The notes under the pieces were generated by a model. It did no database searches. It was given only the letters and a program-made list of their open reading frames with translations, and had not been told where the DNA came from. From positions 1 to 55,337 of the forward strand of contig JANQDY010000283.1 in NCBI GenBank assembly GCA_028278625.1: a stretch of DNA of 55,337 bases. The letters are read 5' to 3'. The position numbers were made by a program, and so were the translations under genes. Below are positions 6,885 through 14,704 of this stretch, in pieces (the first letter of the stretch is position 1; the number at the start of each line of letters is the position of its first letter). This DNA comes from Thermodesulfobacteriota bacterium. GTDB taxonomy: Bacteria; Desulfobacterota; DSM-4660; Desulfatiglandales; Desulfatiglandaceae.

Positions 6885-8537
6885 TTAGCTGTTCAGAATT
6901 TTCCGGGCGCTTTCGTCGTTCACGTCCGCCACATGGGGAATGCCCGTTTCTCTGGCGGTTTCCCGATTACCGCTCATGAGGTCGCTGCGGCTGATCTTGT
7001 CAAGGGAGAACCGTCTGGCCCCGGCCATGAGTTGCTGCAAACCGCATCCCAGTTTGTCCGCCAGCGTGTAGAAGGCAATGGCGCCGTAGGGGATGTTTTT
7101 CATTTCATTTTTACCCACCTTCTTCTGTACGTCGAAATATCCGGCGAATATTTCCTTGGCGGTGCTGCCCACCTGAAGGACCGATTTGGGGAGTTCGGAC
7201 CAGTGGCCGTTTACTTCTGCCCGCTGATGGGTGTGTATGGCCCCCTGGATGTTGGCCCCCACGAACCCCGGAATCATGATGCCTCTTCCCATGCAGACCA
7301 GTTTCGTGTAGGGGGCTCCCAGTGCGATTGCCTTGAAAATATGGTCTTCAAGGGCAAACCCGCCGGCAAAGGACATGTCCACGACGCTTTCACCTTTGGC
7401 GGCCAGCATTCTGGCGTATTCATAGGCCTTGGCATGAAGGTTGATCGATGGGACACCCCAGCTTTGCATCATGTTCCACGGGCTCATACCGGTTCCGCCG
7501 CCGGAGCCGTCGATGGTCAGGAGATCAAGGCCTGCATCGGAGGAAAATTTGATGGCCATGGCCAGTTCTTCCATGCCGTATGAACCGGTTTTCAAGGAAA
7601 TCCGCTCGAACCCGAGTCCTCTTAAGTAATCCACACTGTCCATGAAATCTTCCCGCACCTGGGCCACCGTGTCCAGATTGGTGCCGCCGAGCCGGCTGTG
7701 CCTTGCAAAGGATTTGATGGAGCCGTTTTCAAAGGCTTCCTGGACTTCCGGAATGGTGGGATCGGGATCGACCACATAACCTCTCTCTTTAAGAAAAAGG
7801 GCGTAATCAAGGGTGGTCACCTGGATTTCACCGCCGATGTCCTTGGCACCCTGTCCCCATTTCAATTCGATGATGACCTTATCACCATATTTCTCGACCA
7901 CGTATTCGGCGACCCCGTTACGGGTGTCCTCCACATTGAGTTGAACGATAATGGCGCCGTAACCGTCAAAATACCTGAGATATGTTTCGATCCGCCGGTC
8001 CAGTTCGGGAGAGATTTCGATTTTTCCTTTGCGGGTTTCGCCCGGGTTGATTTTGCTTTTCCGGTCAACGCCCACCACGTTTTCACCGATCACCACCGGA
8101 ATACCGACCAATGCGCCGCCGACGGCAAAGGAATCCCAGTACTTTTCAGCCACGAAGGTGGACCCCAGGGCACCGGTCATAAGAGGTATCCGCGCCTTGG
8201 TTTTAACGGTTTTTCCGAATTCGGTTTCCAGGCTCACATTGGGAAAGATGCAGTCATCGGGATTGTTGGTGAGGCCCCCCGATAATCCGTGGGCACCATA
8301 GGCATAGCCCTGGATTCGAAGGGAATTATAGGAAACACCCACGTGGGTGGTATTGTTGGAACCCGCCGTGACAATTCCGAAACTCCTGGGATAGAGCAGT
8401 TTCCTGCCAACCAGGCTGGATAGCCAGGTTTCGCATCGCCCGTTGCAATCGGCCCGGCAGAGGGTACAGAGGCTCGATTCAGCCGGATTGCCCCGGTTGG
8501 TGGTCCCCAAAACATCGTTACTTTTTGAAAATCGCAT
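6885..8537 (-). CDS. FMN-binding glutamate synthase family protein (stand-alone GltB domain)
   Basis: The protein corresponds to the central FMN/Fe-S domain of the glutamate synthase large subunit, without the glutaminase domain. The characteristic core is ELKWGQGAKDIGGEIQ, followed by LLTIDGSGGGTGMSPW, SFAGGFALEDHIFKAIALGA and VCMGRGIMIPGFVGANIQG. The N-terminus has a cysteine cluster, CTLCRADCNGRC (near residues 24-35), which could hold a metal or Fe-S centre. Such stand-alone proteins are frequent in anaerobes; whether they make glutamate is unproven. Start is ATG with AAGGAG upstream. It lies behind a promoter, an ANTAR-type hairpin and an intrinsic terminator, with the GAF-ANTAR gene next upstream, suggesting antitermination control. 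Confidence 0.88.
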   Translation of the reverse strand: MRFSKSNDVLGTTNRGNPAESSLCTLCRADCNGRCETWLSSLVGRKLLYPRSFGIVTAGSNNTTHVGVSYNSLRIQGYAYGAHGLSGGLTNNPDDCIFPNVSLETEFGKTVKTKARIPLMTGALGSTFVAEKYWDSFAVGGALVGIPVVIGENVVGVDRKSKINPGETRKGKIEISPELDRRIETYLRYFDGYGAIIVQLNVEDTRNGVAEYVVEKYGDKVIIELKWGQGAKDIGGEIQVTTLDYALFLKERGYVVDPDPTIPEVQEAFENGSIKSFARHSRLGGTNLDTVAQVREDFMDSVDYLRGLGFERISLKTGSYGMEELAMAIKFSSDAGLDLLTIDGSGGGTGMSPWNMMQSWGVPSINLHAKAYEYARMLAAKGESVVDMSFAGGFALEDHIFKAIALGAPYTKLVCMGRGIMIPGFVGANIQGAIHTHQRAEVNGHWSELPKSVLQVGSTAKEIFAGYFDVQKKVGKNEMKNIPYGAIAFYTLADKLGCGLQQLMAGARRFSLDKISRSDLMSGNRETARETGIPHVADVNDESARKILNS

Positions 8538-8576
8538 GGTTATCGCTCCTTATCTGTCTTGAAATTCGGTTTAAAC

Positions 8577-8621
8577 AAAAAAAGGCGCCCTTTCCGAAGA
8601 AATCGGAAATCGGACACCTTT
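8577..8621 (-). terminator. Intrinsic terminator in the leader of the GltB-domain gene
   Basis: In the minus-strand transcript AAAGGTGTCC pairs with GGGCGCCTTT (10 bp with two G-U pairs); an inner TCCGA/TCGGA helix follows, and a run of seven U ends the structure. It lies about 40 nt before the start codon of the downstream gene, so it must be read through for expression. This placement is typical of an attenuator. Confidence 0.8.
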
Positions 8622-8640
8622 GTCGATTCCAGAATAAAAG

Positions 8641-8663
8641 CTACACCACGCCGTTGTGGATAG
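8641..8663 (-). promoter_or_regulatory. Candidate ANTAR-binding hairpin (hexaloop AACGGC)
   Basis: In the transcript CTATCCAC pairs with GTGGTGTAG (one bulged U), enclosing the six-base loop AACGGC. ANTAR proteins such as NasR, AmiR and EutV recognise paired hairpins whose hexaloops have A at position 1 and G at position 4; this loop has both. A preceding hairpin around 8665-8690 (ATTG-CAGGCG-CAGT) is a weaker candidate for the partner because its first loop base is C. It sits about 20 nt before the terminator. Confidence 0.6.
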
Positions 8664-8693
8664 TTTTTACTGCGCCTGCAATGATAAAAGATA

Positions 8694-8722
8694 TGTTTAG
8701 TATAGCTAACTGAGCATGTCAA
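8694..8722 (-). promoter_or_regulatory. Promoter of the GltB-domain transcript
   Basis: On the minus strand a perfect TTGACA (8717-8722) and a 17-bp spacer precede TAAACA (8694-8699). A TATACT also occurs but only 12 bp from the -35. Transcription would start near 8687, giving a leader of about 150 nt holding the hairpins and terminator. Confidence 0.55.
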
Positions 8723-8797
8723 GAACTTTTGCTGACAAATAATACGGTTTTTTTAGAAAGGCTTAATCTCCTGCTGTGGGGTAAAAGGAAATGGATT

Positions 8798-9508
8798 TCA
8801 GAGTTCGTCCGAGAGCAGAACGGCTTCGGCGATGTTGGCAAGGGATTTCCGGGAATCCATGGCCCTCTTCTGCATCCATCGGTAGGCCTGTTCTCCGGTC
8901 ATGTTGCGTCGTCGCATGAGGACTTCCTTGGCGCGGTCAACCAGTTTTCGCGCCGCCAGTTCTTCCTGAATGACCTTGGTTTGCACCATGAATTCCGTAT
9001 TCAAAATGGCGATGGCGGCCTGGTTGGCAACCGCTTTGATCAGGTTGACCTCTGTTTCAAGGAAATCGTGAGGTTCCGCGGTAAAGCAATTGAGCACTCC
9101 GATGACCTTTTCGTTTTTGACCTCAAGGGGAACGCTGACCATGGAGACGAGCCCCAGTTTTTTGGCCATTTCCTTTTCCTTGAAACGGGGTTCTTCGAGA
9201 ACGTTTTTGACAATCAATGGCTGGTTATGGGAGGCCACGTAGCCCACCACCCCTTCATCCATGTTGATGGAGCGGTCTTTAAGGTATTCAGGTTCAATGG
9301 CTTGGGTCGCCTTGAGGCGAATTATCTTGTCAGGCTCGCTTTCATCAATGAGCCAGAGGGAACATATTTCCACACCGGTGACCTTGGCCGTTACCAGGAC
9401 GATCAGCTTAAGGATATCTTCCAGATAGAGATCCGAAGTGATGGCGCGGCTGATGTCCGTTAATGCCTTGATGTATTTATCGTAGATATCGGAGGAGATT
9501 TTCTCCAT
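8798..9508 (-). CDS. GAF-ANTAR transcription antiterminator
   Basis: This is a signal-responsive RNA-binding regulator. Residues about 15-165 form a GAF domain (TGVEICSLWLIDE, DEGVVGYVASHNQPLIV, VSMVSVPLEVKNEKVIGVLNC). Residues about 175-230 form an ANTAR domain (LAARKLVDRAKEVLMRRRNM, then EQAYRWMQKRAMDSRKSL) with the usual three-helix spacing. ANTAR proteins stabilise a dual hairpin in leader RNA and so prevent terminator formation. The next gene downstream has such a leader. It follows trmO by 37 bp in the same direction. The GAF ligand is unknown; nitrogen status is a guess from the GltB-type neighbour. Confidence 0.9.
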   Translation of the reverse strand: MEKISSDIYDKYIKALTDISRAITSDLYLEDILKLIVLVTAKVTGVEICSLWLIDESEPDKIIRLKATQAIEPEYLKDRSINMDEGVVGYVASHNQPLIVKNVLEEPRFKEKEMAKKLGLVSMVSVPLEVKNEKVIGVLNCFTAEPHDFLETEVNLIKAVANQAAIAILNTEFMVQTKVIQEELAARKLVDRAKEVLMRRRNMTGEQAYRWMQKRAMDSRKSLANIAEAVLLSDEL

Positions 9509-9545
9509 ATTTTTGAACCTGGGCGATTGGATAAAACTGTTCAGC

Positions 9546-9962
9546 TCAAATAACCGGTTTGATGTCCACTACGGGTGTTCCGTCCACAACCTCCAGGGCC
9601 TGAACCCTGATCTTCCTTCCCTGGTCGATGCCAAGGATGCGGGTTTGATGTAAACCGATGGGGTTTGGGCGGCTGGGCGACCGGGTCCCGAAAACACCTT
9701 TGAGGGGATTCTTCCTGTTTCCCCTCGGATGGACCATCAGCTTTTGCCGATCTGCCAGATGAAGCCACGTGAGAACAATGACTTCATCTCCCGGACCCAG
9801 TCCAAAAAGGCCCTCCGCGCAGGCAGGATCGACTTCGATGGTGGCTTCAGGGGCTCCTTCCCTTTCCTGGAGGGGGCAATCGGATCGTTTTTGAAGGTTT
9901 GACCGGACAGTGCCGATCTGCCGCAACTCAAATCCCGGGCCACATTCCTTTGGGCGCATCAC
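9546..9962 (-). CDS. trmO: tRNA (t6A37-N6)-methyltransferase TrmO family
   Basis: The family methylates N6-threonylcarbamoyladenosine at position 37 of tRNA-Thr(GGU) with S-adenosylmethionine (YaeB/VirR class). Characteristic segments are LRQIGTVRSNL, EVDPACAEGLFGLGPGDEVIVLTWLH, and the signature GVFGTRSPSRPNPIGLHQTRI at about residues 88-108. The 138-residue length suits the short bacterial forms. The ATG overlaps the stop of the upstream ytfJ-like gene by 4 bp, so the two are translationally coupled. The link to tRNA modification comes from family knowledge; some short members may act elsewhere. Confidence 0.9.
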   Translation of the reverse strand: MMRPKECGPGFELRQIGTVRSNLQKRSDCPLQEREGAPEATIEVDPACAEGLFGLGPGDEVIVLTWLHLADRQKLMVHPRGNRKNPLKGVFGTRSPSRPNPIGLHQTRILGIDQGRKIRVQALEVVDGTPVVDIKPVI

Positions 9963-10486
9963 TTGATGTTTTCTCGGATCACGCCGATGAGCTTGTTGAT
10001 GTCTTCCTGGGTGAGTTTGCCGGCTTTCATGTAAATCAGCTTTCCGTTCTTGTCGAATGCCAGCACATCACTGTTATCATCCGCCAGGTCCCATTCCTTG
10101 ACAAGGATCTTGTCATAGTCACGAACATAGATGGCCTTGGGGTATTTCTTCTGTTTCTCTTCCAGTGCGGAGGAGATGGCAAAATTGGGAAGCCAGGTGG
10201 CATCCATGTTGATGATGGCAAAGGTCTGGTATTGATCCCTCGGGAAGTTTTGCAGCCGCAAGGCTTCACTGGCATCATTGTTAAGGTCCTTTTCATCGGG
10301 ATCCACATAAAAGAGCACATGGACCTTGCCCACCAGTTCCTTGCTGCTCCATGGCGTGCCATCGAGTCTTCCGCCAAGATCACCTTTCAGTTCAACCTCC
10401 TTGGGGACTTCTCCCAGTTTTACACCGGCCCATGCGGGCGAGGATATCAAAGATACAGCCAACAGCATCAATCCCAGATACTTCAT
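9959..10486 (-). CDS. YtfJ-family periplasmic thioredoxin-fold protein
   Basis: This is a probable exported protein of unknown function. It has a signal peptide (MKYLGLMLLAVSLISSPAWA) followed by a thioredoxin-like core: GEVPKEVELKGD, a VHVLFYVDPDEKDLNN strand-loop at the usual active-site position, TFAIINMDATWLPNF, and DVLAFDKNGKLIYMKAGKL. There is no CxxC, so thiol redox activity is not supported, in keeping with the YtfJ family. The start chosen is ATG 10486, with AGGAGG 6-8 nt upstream; a GTG two codons earlier is less well placed. It leads the operon with trmO and the ANTAR gene. Confidence 0.8.
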   Translation of the reverse strand: MKYLGLMLLAVSLISSPAWAGVKLGEVPKEVELKGDLGGRLDGTPWSSKELVGKVHVLFYVDPDEKDLNNDASEALRLQNFPRDQYQTFAIINMDATWLPNFAISSALEEKQKKYPKAIYVRDYDKILVKEWDLADDNSDVLAFDKNGKLIYMKAGKLTQEDINKLIGVIRENIK

Positions 10487-10563
10487 GGTCACCCTCCTTG
10501 ATCAAATTTTAACAGAAAGAAGTCTTTCCAAACAAAAGGCCTTTGAACAGGCAAATTTTAAAA

Positions 10564-10593
10564 AATAGAGCATAGTTCAGGCCTCCCTGTCAA
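10564..10593 (-). promoter_or_regulatory. Promoter of the ytfJ-like/trmO/ANTAR operon
   Basis: On the minus strand TTGACA (10588-10593) is perfect; an 18-bp spacer precedes TCTATT (10564-10569). The leader to the ATG at 10486 is about 70 nt and contains the palindrome AAAGGCCTTT. Assigned by inspection. Confidence 0.55.
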
Positions 10594-10643
10594 TGAAATT
10601 ACTCATTTCAAATTCCCCAATGGGCAATCCGCACACCGCAATT

Positions 10644-11870
10644 CTAAAGATATCGTCCAAATTCAAGGGATTTCCGGTTAATGGCAAGGCCGGTATGGAT
10701 CTGAATCAGTTCGTGCCTTGTTTTCCTGAAAGGAAGATAAACCAGCGTTGCGTCCTGTACAGCCGCCTTGACGTCGGGAAGCACGGGCAATACTTCCTTC
10801 TTGGCGACGGTGGCATGTGCAAGGGTCAGTTTGATGGACTGGATGGCTTCCCCAAGGGGCAGGGTGACGGGATGACGGAATTGATCGGGAAATGCTTCCC
10901 GGCCATCAAGATCCTCATGGGAAACGGTCAATCTCCTGGATATTGCCAAAAAGAGTTTTGGCCGGATTTTGAATGCGGGTGTCCAGAAGGCCATGCCTTT
11001 GTCATGCCACTCTTTTTGAACGACTTTCGGCTGGTTCGTGGCCACGATGAAATCGGCATAGGAATTGATGTCAACGCCTTCGGTCCGAACGGACATTTTC
11101 CAGAAAGGGAGGTATATCAAATCATTCTTGTCAGAGAGAACCGATGAAAAACCGACCGGAACGAATTTCCCCCTTTGCGCTTCCCAGGCCGTTTGACAAT
11201 TGAGGCAGAGGAGGACCACGCTGTCCCGCTGTCCCTCAAGATTCCAGCCGCAACGGGGACAAAGGGTCGCCAGAAACCGGATCTCCCATGGGGGCACATT
11301 TTCCGTGATGGATGAAAACTTTTCCCTGTCCTTTGGAAGGCGCGCAACGGGATTCCGGGTGATGGCATCAAACAGGGCTCCCTTTTCATAATAGAGGGGC
11401 AGGTAAATGAGATTTATGGCTTCACCCACGTAGGCCTTATGGAAAACATCCTCTGAAATGGATCTGAGAAACTGTTTTTCGGCTTTGGCCAGCATTTCCG
11501 AGGTATTGAGGAAAGACCTTAGAAAGGACCCTTCTGTTTTCCGGCTCAAAAAACGCATTTTCATGGTCTGGGGTCGCAGCCCCAGAGACATGGGAAAGCT
11601 CTTGAGCGGAAGCGCCAGACGTGTCATATCCATGATCCGATACCGTACACTGCCCAAAAGACAGGCATAACAGACGCCGCGAAATCGCAGGTATGGGACA
11701 TAGAGGAGCTGTTTGTTCTTCGTCTTGTGAGGCAGCACGAACCTGAAAGGTTCATTGCTGTGGAGGAAGCTTTTTACGTCACAGTACGGGCATTTGAGAA
11801 TATGGTCGGTTTCCTCCAGTTCAACGGGTCCCCCGCATTGGGGGCACTCCTGTCTGACCAAGAAACCCAT
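10644..11870 (-). CDS. Zinc-ribbon protein paired with SPFH protein, function unknown
   Basis: This is a soluble protein of 408 residues that I do not recognise beyond its zinc ribbons. The N-terminal ribbon is CPQCGG followed by CPYCDV (residues 9-30). A second is CPRCGW then CLNC (about 205-230). Between and after them lie repeated LIYLPL/LIYLPFW/LVYLPFRK segments, suggesting three repeats of a beta-rich domain. There is no signal peptide or membrane helix. It starts 12 bp after the stop of the SPFH/zinc-ribbon gene, so the two very likely form one operon and perhaps one complex. Confidence 0.75.
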   Translation of the reverse strand: MGFLVRQECPQCGGPVELEETDHILKCPYCDVKSFLHSNEPFRFVLPHKTKNKQLLYVPYLRFRGVCYACLLGSVRYRIMDMTRLALPLKSFPMSLGLRPQTMKMRFLSRKTEGSFLRSFLNTSEMLAKAEKQFLRSISEDVFHKAYVGEAINLIYLPLYYEKGALFDAITRNPVARLPKDREKFSSITENVPPWEIRFLATLCPRCGWNLEGQRDSVVLLCLNCQTAWEAQRGKFVPVGFSSVLSDKNDLIYLPFWKMSVRTEGVDINSYADFIVATNQPKVVQKEWHDKGMAFWTPAFKIRPKLFLAISRRLTVSHEDLDGREAFPDQFRHPVTLPLGEAIQSIKLTLAHATVAKKEVLPVLPDVKAAVQDATLVYLPFRKTRHELIQIHTGLAINRKSLEFGRYL

Positions 11871-11882
11871 TTCCTATCCCGG

Positions 11883-12998
11883 CTACAGTCTTCCGCCACA
11901 CTGATTGCAGAAAGTGGCATCCGGCAGGTTCTTCTCATTGCAGTTGGGACAGACTTTTTCTTCCGGCTTTAGAAGGACCTTCTGACCGCATTTGGGGCAG
12001 AATCTGGCATTTGGGGGAAGGTTCTTGTTGCAGTTGCCGCACTGGTCAAATACCAGTTGCTGATGGCCGCAGTGGGGACAGAATTTGGCATCCTGGGAAA
12101 CCTCTCTTTTGCAATCCGGACAAAGGTTTTCCGGTGGTGGGGTTTGGCCCTTTGGCCTGAAGGCATCCGCAAACATGGCCGGCATCATGAACCCCATGCC
12201 CATGCCGAGTCCCGCGCCAGCCTCACCCTGGGAGGCGACCGCTTTTTCCATTGCCATGGCCGCCTTCATCTTCACCAGGCGATCCAGGTCGGGAATGACA
12301 TTCAGACGACTTCTGTCGTCGATGGTTTCCTGAACCTCGGGTGGCGGCGTTATGGAGGTAATGTAAAGATGGGTGAGGCCAAGACCAAAATGGCTCAGAT
12401 CTTTTTCAAGTCTTTTCTGAAGGCCGTTTGAGAGTTCATCGTAGTTGCCGGGAAGGTCAAAAAGCGTATCCAGGTGTTCACCCAGATGGTCGTTGAACCG
12501 GGAAACGATGACCCGTTTTAAGTATTCCTCTATCTCTTCGGTGGTGAACCGGCCCATGGTACCCACCATGGTGTTGATGAAGAGGAGCGGCTGAATGACC
12601 TGGATGTTAAAAACACCGTGGGCTCTCAGTCTGATAAGCCCCAGTTCGGAATCTCTGAAAGCCACCGGGTCTCTGGTACCCCACTTCAGATTGGGAAAGA
12701 CTTTCATGTTGACCATATAGACTTCGGCGCGAAGAGGGCTGGTCATGGCCCAGGGAATGGCGAGGATCTTGGTGAGAATGGGAATGTTGGCGGTTTTCAT
12801 GGTGTGGCGGCCCGGTCCAAAGGCGTCACAGGCCCGGCCTTTGTAAAAGAGAATCCCCGCCTGGCTTTCCCTCACGGTCAGCTGTGCGCCGTATTTGATT
12901 TCCCCTGAGCCCTTTTCGGGAATTCTATGAATCAGTTCTTTGCCGGTTTCATCAAACCATTCGATGACTTCAAGAAAAATCACATTGTCCATGCCCAT
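11883..12998 (-). CDS. SPFH (Band 7) domain protein with C-terminal zinc ribbons
   Basis: This is a member of the YdjI-like branch of SPFH proteins, which assemble on membranes or on other protein coats. The SPFH core runs from about residue 15 to 265 (GSGEIKYGAQLTVRESQAGI, GRHTMKTANIPILTKI, LGLTHLYITSITPPPEVQE). A glycine/methionine-rich stretch follows, then three C-terminal ribbons of the CPxC...CPxCG type over the last 85 residues. No transmembrane helix is present. The start ATG 12998 follows a GGGGG site; a longer frame to 13079 has no ribosome site. It is co-directional and 12 bp from the zinc-ribbon gene. Confidence 0.83.
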   Translation of the reverse strand: MGMDNVIFLEVIEWFDETGKELIHRIPEKGSGEIKYGAQLTVRESQAGILFYKGRACDAFGPGRHTMKTANIPILTKILAIPWAMTSPLRAEVYMVNMKVFPNLKWGTRDPVAFRDSELGLIRLRAHGVFNIQVIQPLLFINTMVGTMGRFTTEEIEEYLKRVIVSRFNDHLGEHLDTLFDLPGNYDELSNGLQKRLEKDLSHFGLGLTHLYITSITPPPEVQETIDDRSRLNVIPDLDRLVKMKAAMAMEKAVASQGEAGAGLGMGMGFMMPAMFADAFRPKGQTPPPENLCPDCKREVSQDAKFCPHCGHQQLVFDQCGNCNKNLPPNARFCPKCGQKVLLKPEEKVCPNCNEKNLPDATFCNQCGGRL

Positions 12999-13086
12999 GA
13001 TATTGGCCCCCTTCTTACATTTCCGCTTCAGGCAGTTTAAACCGAATCTTAATAAAGCACAAGGGAGGAATGCCGTCACATGATGT

Positions 13087-13115
13087 TTGACATGGTGTTT
13101 TGTGGGGGCTACTAT
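13087..13115 (+). promoter_or_regulatory. Promoter of the acyl-CoA synthetase gene
   Basis: TTGACA (13087-13092), a 17-bp spacer and TACTAT (13110-13115) form a good sigma70-type promoter about 85 bp before the ATG at 13205. Confidence 0.55.
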
Positions 13116-13204
13116 ACCGGCTTTTGCAGGGTTGACGGACCGACGGTATAAAAGTGTTCAAGACCATATGAAGTGCTTGGTGAAAGAAGTTCGGGAGAAC
13201 ACAA

Positions 13205-14704
13205 ATGAAATTGGAAAAGGAAACGGAAATGGTACCAACTGAACTTAGAAGAATATTATACCCTGAAAATGTGGCTGTTATCGGAGCATCCGGTACTTTT
13301 GGCAAGTGGGGACAGGTTATTTTATCAAATATTGTGGCCGGTGGTTTCAAGGGACGGATTTTTCCCGTAAATCCGAAAGGGGGCACCATTTTCGGTCTAA
13401 AGGCATATTCCAGTATCACGGACGTGAAGGAATCCATAGACCTGGCTTTTATCACCACGCCTGCCCGGACGGTTCCCGGACTTGTTGAGGACTTGGGCAA
13501 AAAAAAGGTCAGGGGCGCGGTGATCATCACCTCCGGTTTCAGTGAGATTGATGAAGAGGGGAAAGCGCTTGAAAAACGAATTGTTGCTATCGCTCGTAAA
13601 TACGGCATATGGATCATAGGGCCCAACACCATGGGGGTTATTTGTCCCCACGCGGATCTCTTTGCAACGGGCTCTCATCCGCGGCCCCTGAAAGGGACCG
13701 TTGCTTTTATCTCTCAATCGGGGAATCTGGGGAATCAACTGGTTCACTGGGCCGAACAGCAGGGAGTGGGCATCTCCCTGTTTGTGGGCTCCGGTAATGA
13801 AGCCATGCTCACCTGTCCCGATTACCTGGAATACCTTGCCCAGGACCCCGACACGAAATCCGTGGTGCTTTACCTGGAAAACGTGGGGGATGGGGTTCGA
13901 TTCATGAAAGCGGCCAGAGAACTCAATCGCAGAAAACCGATCATTCTCTTAAAGGGGGGGATCACGGCGGCGGGGAAAAGGGCCGCCGCCTCCCACACGG
14001 GCGCCATGGGCGGTGAAGAGGTCGTTTTCCGAGGTGCCTGCCGCCAGGCGGGAATCCTGAAGGTGAACGTGCCTTCGGATCTATTGAGCCTGTCCGCCGG
14101 TTTTTCCGCACTGCCGCTACCCAAGGGGAATCGCGTGGGCATTGTGACCCTGGGCGGTGGCTGGGGGGTCGTGACGGCCGACGAATGCGCTCAGAAAGGG
14201 CTTGTGGTGCCCGAACTTCCGGAGGATGTCGTTGGGACAATCGGAAAATACCTGCCCGAATTTTGGAGCAGGGGAAATCCCGTGGACCTGGTGGGGACAA
14301 GGAATCTGGATGCCCCGGTGGTGGCCGTGGAGGAGCTGATGAAGTGGGAAGGGATCGATGCGGTCCTTTGTCTCGGCATTATCGGCAGACACGAGCTGGT
14401 AAAACAGATCCTTGATTCTACCCGGAAAGCCGACCCCGAAGCGTCAGCGGATTTTCTGGCCTATATGAGTAAGAGGGGACGCGATTTTGAAGAGGGGTTC
14501 GTTGCCAGGATGGCCGATTTCATGGAGACCTATCAAAAACCCATCATCATGGTATCCATGGCCAACACGGATAAGGGGACGGTTCGGCCGGTTCCTGAAA
14601 GCCGCTACGACGGGGTGATTTATCAGACGCCTGAAACCGCGGTGAACGTGCTGGCCCAGATGGTGGCCTACAGCCGGTTTTTGTCGAAGAGGGAAGGTGA
14701 TTGA
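13205..14704 (+). CDS. Acyl-CoA synthetase (ADP-forming), alpha-subunit type
   Basis: The protein resembles the alpha subunit of NDP-forming acyl-CoA synthetases, which interconvert acyl-CoA, ADP and phosphate with acid, ATP and CoA. The CoA-binding Rossmann domain is at about residues 15-140 (NVAVIGASGTFGKWGQ, FITTPARTVPGLVEDLG, GAVIITSGFSEI). A succinyl-CoA ligase-like domain follows with GTVAFISQSGNLGNQLVHWA and the phosphorylatable His in AASHTGAMGG near residue 260. A third flavodoxin-like domain ends the protein. The ATP-grasp (beta) domain is missing and is not encoded next door, so the partner must lie elsewhere or the activity differs. Its 3' end overlaps the convergent hydrolase gene by 37 bp. 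Confidence 0.85.
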   Translation: MKLEKETEMVPTELRRILYPENVAVIGASGTFGKWGQVILSNIVAGGFKGRIFPVNPKGGTIFGLKAYSSITDVKESIDLAFITTPARTVPGLVEDLGKKKVRGAVIITSGFSEIDEEGKALEKRIVAIARKYGIWIIGPNTMGVICPHADLFATGSHPRPLKGTVAFISQSGNLGNQLVHWAEQQGVGISLFVGSGNEAMLTCPDYLEYLAQDPDTKSVVLYLENVGDGVRFMKAARELNRRKPIILLKGGITAAGKRAAASHTGAMGGEEVVFRGACRQAGILKVNVPSDLLSLSAGFSALPLPKGNRVGIVTLGGGWGVVTADECAQKGLVVPELPEDVVGTIGKYLPEFWSRGNPVDLVGTRNLDAPVVAVEELMKWEGIDAVLCLGIIGRHELVKQILDSTRKADPEASADFLAYMSKRGRDFEEGFVARMADFMETYQKPIIMVSMANTDKGTVRPVPESRYDGVIYQTPETAVNVLAQMVAYSRFLSKREGD

